From NCBI GenBank assembly GCA_027922465.2, contig BQMF02000176.1, forward strand, positions 620,001 through 684,000: a stretch of DNA of 64,000 nucleotides, read 5' to 3'. The notes beneath the pieces were generated by a model. The model did no database searches. It was not told the origin of the DNA and worked only from the letters and a program-made list of their open reading frames with translations. A program made the translations under genes and the position numbers. Shown here in pieces: positions 55,191 to 64,000 of this stretch. How positions within the stretch are numbered: position 1 is the first letter of the stretch; each line of letters opens with the position of its first letter. The stretch is from Turritopsis dohrnii (taxonomy: Eukaryota > Cnidaria > Hydrozoa > Anthoathecata > Oceaniidae).

Positions 55191-58100
55191 ATGTTTCTTT
55201 ATCAAATTTTAACAGTTCTTGTCGTGATCTCACTTTCATCGACAGAGTGGATAGATGAAATGGAAAGTAAGTTATTTAAGTTCTTCATCTTTATCAGTAG
55301 CTATGAATACTGCTTTCCATCATAGCGTATATATGTATAACAAGAAACAATCGCATCTTTGTTTAGGCTAAAGTCACAATAGATTTCTTTCCTTAAACCA
55401 GGCTGAAAACACAACATTTTGACAAGAAAATCTTAAAGTATCATGTATGGCAAACCTATAAGCAGATCACAGCCTCACCTATGTTTTATATAGAGGAGTA
55501 ATAGGCCTGTTCGTAAACTTCATTATATTTCCTTTAATAGATGACAGTTTTCCCTGGTCCATAAGTCTTTTGGGAAACTTTTTTTGTCGAAATCTGTAAC
55601 TTGGACTACATCACTACAGTCTGTTTTGCACAGTTTTTGACCACGTGATCTTATAAAGTAACTGTGGATTGGCTGAAATTCTGGAATCTAGCGTTTTCTT
55701 ATTAACGCTGAGTTGGAGATAATGATTTCTGATTACCCTTTGCAAGTGTTGAAGAGATAACAATTTTCTAGTTCATTTCCTCTAAAAATGAAATTTAATT
55801 AAAATCGATCCTTTTGATCGTTGCAGAGAAATTATGAAACATCAGAAATTGATTAAACAGTTTTTCAATTTGCATTTTTTTAAAACCTATATCAATTTTG
55901 AGGTTGAATACATAACCATGAATATATCGGCATGGTTATTTTAAAACATTGACAAGATGAAAAGGTTAAGATTGACTCTCGTGAAGATTCCCTCATATTA
56001 AACTGTTGAATTTAAATAACAGTTCATTTTGGAATATCTATTTCACCGGCCTTTGAGCATTTATCAAGATTTCGTAATCATTTTGTATAACACAAGTAAG
56101 GTTCAGTGCATGAACTAAAAGATATCTTCTTTTGGATACTTCTTATTCCGCAGGGTACTCGATACACACGGTAGAGTGGATTACGCAAAAGTAATGAAAC
56201 TTGTTATTTTCAAGATTAATAGTTTCATGCTCCCATAATCAGCAGTTGAAAATATCGAAATTGAAATGGAAATATATTTCACAGATAAGATTTTGTACTT
56301 ATAACTTACATTTAGACATCACAAAATTACAGTCTTCAGTTTTTGTTAAAGAATTTTCGCTTTTTGTTTAAAGTTCTAAATACCGCCCGGGCGCTAATTA
56401 ACTTCTGAGTTAATGTAAAGGGCACTTATATAAATATTTTTGACGAGAAGGGGTCGCTTATTAGAGGGTGGCGCTTATTGGAGATGGGCGCTAGTTAAAA
56501 AGAATATGGCAGCTTGATGAACTTCGAACTTTGAACTAAGCTTTACTTAAATGGTTGAGAGATGGTTAACAATTTATTTTCGAGTTTTTCATTGACGTTT
56601 TAGACGAATTATAACAGCCACAATCTAATAGAATTTAAATGTCGTCTATCTCTTCTGCGCCTATATACTGTATTTTGGCTTATTGGAGAGGGGCGCTTAT
56701 AAAAATATTCTTGACTAGTGGGGGGGTGGTACTTATTAGAGAGGGGCACTAATTAAAGAGAATACGATAACTGCGTATTGTCACTCCGAGTATGCAATGT
56801 CAACTATTTTATGTTTTAATGATTTGCAATTTCCCAATCCAGTTTCCAGTTTTTGAACCATTGTAGACATTCAAACCCAAAATAACTATGCAAACAATTT
56901 CACCAACGTTAATTTCGCGTTCTTATTTACTCTTAGATGCTGGTATGTTTGAGGGAGATATGATCTTGTCACCACAACAAATGATTGCTGCAAGAAATGG
57001 TCAACTGTCTTATGCTTCGACCATTGGAAAACAGTGGCCCGATAACACCGTACCATATGACTATGCACTCGATATAGGTACCATCTATATATAAATAGGG
57101 GAAGTCAAACAGTGTGTTTATAACTTGGTTCTATTCTCACTGTGAAGGAATGCATTTCTATAGAAATATGACACTACATCAGCGAAAGTGATCTTCGTCT
57201 TAGTGACTTTTGACGGTTTTTTCCACTGGGGCACGTCTAGATGCAGATAAAATTGAAATGCTTTTCCCTGCAAGCACTTAGCTAGGCAGAAGTTGGTAAA
57301 TGAACTTCTGGTGTCTCCATCGCTAACCAAAATAAAAATGATTTTGTTGCTCTTTACTTTTCTTTCATTTCATAGTTGCTCGACCACGTGCTCAGCAAGT
57401 TATTCAACAAGCTATAGCTGATTATCATAAATACACTTGCATCAAGTTCAAAAAACGCACAACAGAAACAAAATACATCCAGTTTTATCAAGGCACAGGG
57501 TAAGTTAAACCACAACATCTAAAAACATTTGAAAGCGCTCGAAAACAGATCAAAGTTATTAACACAATATTTGATACAATTTAGGGCCAAAATGTTGAAT
57601 AAAATGTATGAAACATTTTATATTTTACCCAAAACATCCAACAATCTTTTTATTCGATGAAAAGGAACTAGCCTTATCAACGCACCCTTCATTTTTACTG
57701 CGGGCGATAGCATCCAAAAACTTTTTAGAATGAGTGAAAGTGAAGAAGACTGTAACCATGTGGAAGCCGATATTTAATCCAACTGGTGTTCTTAGCTTTG
57801 CAGCAAAATACCTCGTTATCATGAAGTAGTCAGACACTCATTCTATTCTTATTGATGCTGAACTAAATGTTAGATAAGAACATTTAGATATATCTAACAT
57901 TTTATACAACAGTATACATTATGTTGGATGAAATGTTAAACTCACCAAAAGAACCTCTTCATTTAACCAAACGAGCATATTGAGTAAAGGATAAGTGAAA
58001 TATAAAAACAGAAAACTTGTAGTTACTTCTCCAGTAAATCAACGATCCTAACTTCCAAACAGTTACTTTTCAACATCTTTCTAAAAGTCTCAGTTACCAC

Positions 58101-59691
58101 GTGTTTTCACCTGGTCCATTAATTAATTTCTTCACGTTCTGGTTTCTTTTTGTTTAAGCTGTTCGTCTTATGTTGGGTATGGAGGAGGAAGAGGTTGGCC
58201 AATGAAAGTTTCTCTACATCAAAACTGCTGGAGAAAAGGAATAGTTATCCACGAATTAGGTCATGCAATTGGTGAGTCAATTTTAAAGTTTATTTGAAAT
58301 AAAGAAAGTGACAAACGCAACCTGTTTATAGAGGTTAGATCATGAACTGAAAAATACCTAAATCATGTCTTAACCAGATCATCATTCCTTTTATGGTTTT
58401 AAAATATGGTGAGAATTTATTTTCTTCAGGTTTATTTCACGAGCAAAGTAGACCAGATAGAGATAATCATGTGGAAATTCTTTGGGAAAACATTAAACCT
58501 GGTGAGTTTTTACATTTCCCAAAGAAATGCACTAGTAGTTAGTCCCTTTGAGTGAGGCCTCTACGATTTGTGTTCCAGTCCAAGTCCCATGTGGTTTTGG
58601 TACGATACAAAATGATTTAAAAGCACCATATCAACCCGTTACGACATTTTGACTGACTCAGCAATGCTATACGTATCCAGGAAAGGTTAGAAGGCTGTGG
58701 GTGGAACAGCCAACTATTGCGAGTAGATGCTCAATGACTCAAAACTGCAAGTTCTTACTAATTGGTTATACATTGATTATAGTAGAAAGTTATGCCAAGT
58801 CGTATGATGAGCTGGAAGGAATAAATAATTTTCTGTAGGAAAAAACATCATATTGTTTTTGTTCTGTTTAGCTTGAAACATCTTTTTATCTTACATATAA
58901 ACCCAGATTACAATTTGATTTCTCTAGATATGAAATTCAACTTCAATAAACTAACAGCCAGTACCATCGATTCTCTCGGCACAAAGTATGACTATGAATC
59001 AATTATGCACTACGGACAGTCAGCCTTTGCAACCAGTCGTAATTTGAAAACTATCAGAACAAAAGATCCAAGCAAACAAAGCCTCATTGGAAATCGAAAA
59101 GGGCTGAGTAAAATTGACATTGAGCAATTGCATCTGCTATACAATTGCGGTGGTATGAGATGATTTCCATCATTGTTCACAAACTGATAACAATCTAGGA
59201 TTTGTTACTTGCACCTGCTAATATCACTTCAAACACCCTTAAATTATTGTAAAAAAAACACCTTTTAACTCTTTTGTTTTAGGCACTAGCCCTCCTTTCA
59301 AGAGCACATCGAAACCGATCGTGTCTACGAAATCACCGGTAGCCACCAACAACCCAAGTATGTTGTTCTTAAACCATATAAAAAAATTATGGTGGGGCGA
59401 GATCGTTCATATACGTTCAAATAAGTTGATTAAAATACGTCTAGGTTTTTATAAGTATTTTTGACCTGAAATCAGTTCTTTCTGATCTCAAATGTTAATA
59501 TGACATGAATTTTTGGGAAGATAGTTGGTGTTGATATTTTGTTTATATGTATTTACGTTAATTATATCCTTTTATATATTTTCTTAGACTGTGTTGATGA
59601 TAAACCAAGATCGTGTCCAGGCTGGAAATCTCTTTGTACTTCTCACCCACACATCGCAAAAATATGCAAGAAAACATGTAAACTTTGCTGA
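55191..59691 (+). CDS. Secreted astacin metalloprotease with C-terminal ShKT domain (eight exons)
   Basis: Exons: 55191-55266, 56937-57077, 57376-57499, 58159-58271, 58430-58501, 58907-59152, 59283-59357, 59588-59691. All introns are GT-AG, phases match throughout, and the total of 951 bases gives 316 residues plus stop. Residues 1-18 or so are a signal peptide (MFLYQILTVLVVISLSS). A short propeptide (FEGDMILSP) leads into the catalytic domain at about residue 60 (WPDNTVPY). The zinc site HELGHAIGLFHEQSRPDRD (from residue 145) spans the exon 4/5 junction. The Met-turn SIMHY is at 207-211 and the domain ends at YNCG. A Thr/Ser/Pro linker encoded by exon 7 joins a six-cysteine ShKT domain (284-316) ending KICKKTCKLC. 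The enzyme is probably active and secreted. Cnidarian relatives act in development, digestion or nematocyst venom; the sequence does not decide which. Confidence 0.9.
56385..56772. repeat. CCGTATTCTC-family MITE fragments in astacin intron 1
   Basis: Two pieces (about 56385-56515 and 56680-56772) carry ACCGCCCGGGCGCTAATTA, TATTTTTGACGAGAAGGGG and GGCACTAATTAAAGAGAATA, matching the right half of the element at 28082-28559. They lie within the 1.67-kb first intron and do not touch exons. Confidence 0.6.
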
Positions 59692-60454
59692 GCAACAAAA
59701 CAAATGAGCGTTGATATACATTGACATATTTTTTTCTCAAGTCTCTTCCACCGAAATGATAAAATCTTCAATCTAAAATCTAAGAGCCATTTTCATCGTT
59801 CAAATGACATCACGTCTACGACACACCCATCTCCATGTTTAACACTTCCGTTCTTCCTTCTTGACTAAGCTTTTCACCCATTCTTGTGGAGTTAGGGGAA
59901 ATTAAAAAACCTTCATAAGTGTTACAGCTAAGACGTTTTAGTAGTCCCAAATTGACATAGAAATCATCATTTTTTATACAAACAAATTTCTAATTATTTA
60001 TGCCATATGCCACCCACCACTCATGAAAAAGGTAGCAGTATTTCAAAACTAACTGTCAACATACAAATCAAAAAGCTATAATCTTTTCCTGTTTAACTTT
60101 GTTACCCTTTGTTAACTTATAGGTATAGTTTTATTTACACTGACGCCAATATACCTTTTAAGGGAGTGGTAAATAAAGTGTAAATAGTGTAAATAAGGCT
60201 TAACTAAGAAACACCAGTACCTACTTGCTACAAACAAAAAAGATATGCATAATGCGTGAACTAGAACCATAAAATCAAACTTCTATGAGGAGGAGATTCC
60301 ATTTTCCCCCGAATTCACGTTTATACGCCACGTCCTTATGAACTCGTTTTTTAGATTGTGAATTACTTGGAATTCACCCCTCGCAGAATGTTATTCCTTA
60401 AAAAACGTAGTAACTGCCGTTGTGCAAGGAGGAGATCATTAAGAATAGCTACTT
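59692..60454. other. 3' flank of the astacin gene
   Basis: No gene, and no canonical AATAAA close to the stop was identified. The sequence is unremarkable. Confidence 0.3.
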
Positions 60455-60650
60455 GGAATAAGCAGCAATGGCGTGACGGTGACATCTTTGGCTGGCATCC
60501 CCGAGGTTCTGGGTCCAAATCCCCCTCTGGATGAACACAATTCTACCAGCCCGTTCTCCTGTGAAGTCTTTGGATATTTCAGAGTCAATATGGCTGACAG
60601 AAATAAGAAATTGTGAGATTTCTGTCTGTTGGATTGTCATTGTAACCTCC
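60455..60650 (+). repeat. Probable tRNA-derived SINE of a third family
   Basis: CAATGGCGTGACGGTGACAT resembles an A box region and GGTTCTGGGTCCAAATCCCC a B box, about 40 bases apart as in a tRNA head. A non-tRNA body follows. Only one copy is in the window, so the call is tentative. Confidence 0.35.
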
Positions 60651-60850
60651 CCCTTCGAAGTGTCTATCGGAATGTAAGAATAGGGCTTAGGAAGGTGAGC
60701 CTGAACAAAAGAAAAGTGGAATAATATAAAAGGGTTTCGCGAACAAAACTCCCTTCGAAGTGTCTATCGGAATGTAAGAATAGGGCTTAGGAAGGTGAGC
60801 CTGAACAAAAGAAAAGTGGAATAATATAAAAGGGTTTCGCGAACAAAACT
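60651..60850. repeat. Exact 100-bp tandem duplication
   Basis: 60651-60750 and 60751-60850 are identical, each running from CCCTTCGAAGTGTCTATCGG to GCGAACAAAACT. Perfect identity implies a very recent event or an assembly artefact. Confidence 0.95.
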
Positions 60851-60990
60851 GATATTCTCACTGATACTGATTTATGGGAACAGCCAATTTCTCCTTGCAG
60901 GAAGGAATGTCAGAATGCTATTAGAAATCTATATTTTTCGATCTCATCTGAGACCTTTTGCGAATTTCTAAAACTCGATGCTAATATCTA

Positions 60991-61176
60991 TAATCTTGGA
61001 CAAAAATAAGTTGCAAAAGGGAAAAAGAAATGTAAATTGGCCCTCACCCCAGAAATCAATGTTGTGCTATACTTATAGGGCAGCCACAACGCCTGTACAA
61101 CATTGATGTCGTTGGGGGGGAGGGGGCCAATTGCAGTTGCTACTACAAGTTTTGCCATAATTTTTGTCCTGGATTG
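60991..61176. mobile_element. Mariner-like MITE, divergent CAATCCYGGACA family copy
   Basis: TAATCTTGGACAAAAATAAG to TTTTTGTCCTGGATTG, flanked by TA. It keeps the G-rich inner arm (GGGGGGGAGGGGGCC) typical of the family. Confidence 0.65.
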
Positions 61177-61814
61177 TAGTTGTCAAATTTAGCCTCGAAT
61201 ATCATATCTTTACTATACATAGACTAATTAATTCTTCATAGAATTGAATTGGTAGAAATGGCAGTTTTTGCTGGCTACTTCACCGCAAAGAAATTCACCG
61301 TGACTGTAGTGAAAAAGACATGTATGCGCATGTACCAATCCAAGCACTCAAATTCGTCGTGTGTGAATTCACCTTTAGTACGAGTTTTTTGGACGAGTTC
61401 TCCCTGTTCAGAGAAAGGGTTGACAACTATTCTTGGTAATTTTCTTTCATCTATTATAGTGTCAAATTCCCGATTCGTCTTCTCGAGTTATTTTCAGCAA
61501 CAGGATATATAGGAGTCTTGTTTTTCAGTACTTATTTGATCTTTTATTTCCATACTTAGCTTTAGTCCATCTGTGATAGGGGTATTCCGAAAAATTTTCT
61601 TTTAACATTTTTATTTTTATCTTCATTTTAAACACGCTTATTTTCTTTCAGATCGCTTTTATCCATGTTTTAAAACTGCGTCACGCAAGTTGATGCGGCC
61701 TGTGTTTTTGGCTTTTATATAATTTTAAATTTTTATTATTGAGTGTATTGTGAGATAGAGGACTTATATTGATAGCAGTTTAATTTAACTGAAGTATTGT
61801 ATCCTCTAAAAATA
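61177..61814. other. Intergenic, no gene recognised
   Basis: An 87-codon frame (61249-61512) has no motif. Confidence 0.3.
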
Positions 61815-61819
61815 TTCAA

Positions 61820-61858
<39 letters not shown>

Positions 61859-61889
61859 TAATAATAATAATAATAACAATAATAATAAC

Positions 61890-61921
<32 letters not shown>

Positions 61922-61922
61922 T
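61815..61922. repeat. (AAT)n microsatellite
   Basis: About 35 AAT units with a few AAC interruptions. The polyasparagine open frame over it is an artefact of the repeat. Confidence 0.95.
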
Positions 61923-62289
61923 AACTACCGTTTAAGAAAAAAATTGTTCCTTTTTCGTTTGTACTTTCCGGATTGTTGGAATGGCAGAAAGATTTAAGCC
62001 GAAGTTAACTTTAAGAAGTAGGGTTTCAAGAAATGCTTTAAAGTCTTACATTGTTCCGATTATTGTACGACGTTACCAAGTGGTGTCTGAACGAGCATTA
62101 TGGTCGCCAAACAAATTGAACGAGCAATGTACAATATGGGGAAAACGAAGGGAATTAGAAATGCTGCTCAGTGATTGCAATCACGTCGCTACACATACAA
62201 AGAAGGTGTTGTGCAAAATACTGAAAAGCTCCTTCTGAGTTCTTTATTACACCCTTATTACGTGAATTGATTGGCTTCTTACATGTTCT
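61923..62289. other. Spacer with an unrecognised 85-codon frame
   Basis: The + frame 61981-62238 is basic and has two tryptophans, but no family or splice signals are recognised. It is followed at once by the satellite, whose first unit overlaps its 3' side. Confidence 0.2.
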
Positions 62290-63300
62290 TACACATCCAT
62301 GGGAGAAACGATTCCTGCTCTCCAAATGGATCTCCCCCTTATTTCCTTATTACATGCTTCTTACACGAACGAACGCTCTTTTTACGCGTTCTTGCGCGTT
62401 CTTACCCGTTCTTACACATCACTGAGGGAAAAGGTTGAAGCTCTCCAATTCGGTCTCCCCCTTAGTTCCTTATTACACCCTTCTTACGCGAATTGATGGC
62501 CTTCTTACGTGTTCTTACCCGTTCTTATCCGTTCTTACACATCACTGAGGGAAAAGGTTGAAGCTCTCCAATTTGGTCTCCCCCTTAGTTCTTTATTACA
62601 CCCTTCTTACGCGAATTGATGGCCTTCTTACGTGTTCTTACCCGTTCTTATCCGTTCTTACACATCACTGAGGGAAAAGGTTGAAGCTCTCCAATTTGGT
62701 CTCCCCCTTAGTTCTTTATTACACCCTTCTTACGCGAATTGATGGCCTTCTTACGTGTTCTTACCCGTTCTTACCCGTTCTTACACATCACTGAGGGAAA
62801 AGGTTGAAGCTCTCCAATTTGGTCTCCCCCTTAGTTCTTTATTACACCCTTCTTACGCGAATTGATGGCCTTCTTACGTGTTCTTACCCGTTCTTACCCG
62901 TTCTTACACATCACTGAGGGAAAAGGTTGAAGCTCTCCAATTTGGTCTCCCCCTTAGTTCTTTATTACACTCTTCTTACGCGAATTGATGGCCTTCTTAC
63001 GTGTTCTTACCCGTTCTTACCCGTTCTTACACACCACTGAGGGAAAAGGTTGCAGCTCTCCAATTTGGTCTCCCTCTGAGTTCTTTATTACACACTTCTT
63101 ACGTGAATTGATGGCCTTCTTACGTGTTCTTACTCGTTCTTACCCGTTCTTGCACATCAATGGTGGAAATGGTTAACGCTCTCCAATTTGGTCTCCCTCT
63201 GAGTTCTTTATTACACACTTCTTACGCGAATTGATGGCCTTCTTACGTGTTCTTACTCGTTCTTACCCGTTCTTACACATCACTGAGGAAAAAAGGTGAT
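62290..63300. repeat. 123-bp satellite, about eight units
   Basis: The anchor AAGGTTGAAGCTCTCC recurs at 62431, 62554, 62677, 62800, 62923 and 63046 (spacing exactly 123), with diverged units before 62431 and after 63168. Each unit includes several TTCTTACCCG sub-repeats and TTACGCGAATTGATGGCC. 123 is a multiple of three, but every unit has a TGA in the longest frame, so it is not coding. Confidence 0.9.
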
Positions 63301-64000
63301 GAGTAGCGGAACGTAATCGATATTCTGATATTTTAGGTATTGAGAACAGCTTTCCGAATGGTCGGTACCGTTGTTATTTTTCTAATGGAATATTATCCAC
63401 TACTGTGTGATGGAAAATTTCCTCAGAAAGAAAGAGAACTGTGAATTCTGTATCAACATTTGTCATTTGAGAGTGATCTAATGGATACAACAAGTCCAAT
63501 AAGTAGAAAAGAATACATGGAAAAAGTTTACAAGCTGTTGACCGAATCCTGAAATGAGATTTATTGTCAAATTACCAAGACAACTATTGACACTTATCAT
63601 ATGAGAGTCAGAACAAACTGGCGAGGTTCTGACGCTTTGTACGATGCTTGGTTATTACATTTTGGTCTCCGTCGTGATTGGTTCAACTAAACCAAATTCA
63701 AAAGAGCGTACCCCAATTGGAAGTTACAACAACAAGAATTATCTGAAGATAACGAGACTGAGGTTCATGAAAGTGATTGTGAAGATGCCAACTTTTCCCA
63801 TGCAACAGATTCCAACGGAGAAAGTGAAATTGGAGCAAGTGATGAATCCACGGAAAAGATGGATGAAGAAGATGAGGACTGATTCAATTGGCAACATTTG
63901 AAGTACGGCTTTTTATTGTTGGAAACCAGTTTGTAAAACGCATAGTATCATATAGCGACAGTGACTTGGATTAATATCAGGCTCTATTTCTTTACCATTC
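63301..64000 (+). pseudogene. Coding-like remnant with acidic C-terminus at the window edge
   Basis: In the frame from 63553 to a TGA at 63880-63882 the sequence reads as protein: MRVRTNWRGSDALYDAWLLH, then an in-frame TAA (63688-63690), then RAYPNWKLQQQELSEDNETE and an acidic end (DESTEKMDEEDED). The conserved frame across the stop suggests one old coding region with a point mutation. The family is not recognised. A different ATG frame over the same DNA (63644-63901) is its shadow. Confidence 0.3.

Noticed and set aside
61797..61997. Polyasparagine protein
   Set aside because: It is only the translation of the (AAT)n microsatellite.
62299..63176. Coding tandem-repeat protein in the 123-bp satellite
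   Set aside because: The period is a multiple of three, but each full unit carries a TGA in the candidate frame, and the frames seen begin and end within units.

Overview
The window looks like a stretch of AT-rich animal genome, most probably from a cnidarian. One gene clearly has multiple GT-AG introns: a secreted astacin metalloprotease ending in a ShKT domain, an architecture common in cnidarians. Ankyrin-repeat, HECT-like and glycosyltransferase-like genes lie between dense transposon remnants typical of marine invertebrates. There is no sign of bacterial operons, rRNA or CRISPR. The taxonomic call is an inference; nothing in the window fixes the species.

Layout. 0.3-1.2 kb: an ankyrin-repeat reading frame with a one-base frameshift. 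2.3-4.5 kb: a Penelope-like retroelement (reverse transcriptase plus GIY-YIG nuclease) followed by a candidate hammerhead ribozyme. 5-13.8 kb: a repeat field with two MITEs that have good inverted repeats, at least three degraded non-LTR retrotransposons and smaller repeats. 14.3-18.4 kb: an intact gene for a type II membrane, glycosyltransferase-like protein with its flanks. The same block recurs at 37.9-42 kb with a second intact copy. 20-25 kb: tRNA-Asn-like SINEs, a broken integrase-like (DDE) gene, and a head-to-tail array of four non-autonomous Helitrons. 25.7-27.8 kb: a decayed HECT-like gene with a 57-bp coding repeat. 28-31 kb: MITE, mariner-type element and SINE. 31.4-34.9 kb: a broken BEL/Pao retrotransposon interrupted by a SINE. 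35-36.3 kb: a decayed duplicate of the 5' end of the astacin locus. 41.5-43.2 kb: foldback repeats. 44-51.4 kb: two copies of a short duplicated block, each invaded by a head-to-tail Helitron array, one of which carries a 2.1-kb TIR element. 51.9-53.6 kb: a mariner-type element with a pogo/Tigger-like element nested inside. 55.2-59.7 kb: the complete eight-exon astacin-ShKT gene. 60-64 kb: tandem duplications, an (AAT)n tract, a 123-bp satellite, and a coding-like remnant at the edge.

Only three genes look intact: the two glycosyltransferase-like paralogues and the astacin. The ankyrin frame may be functional if its frameshift is a sequencing error. The rest of the recognisable coding sequence is mobile-element or decayed-gene material. 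The most interesting structures are the Helitron arrays, in which successive elements abut with no host base between them, the paralogous empty site next to one of them, and the Penelope-associated hammerhead candidate. All homology statements rest on motif recognition by eye; no database search was possible.
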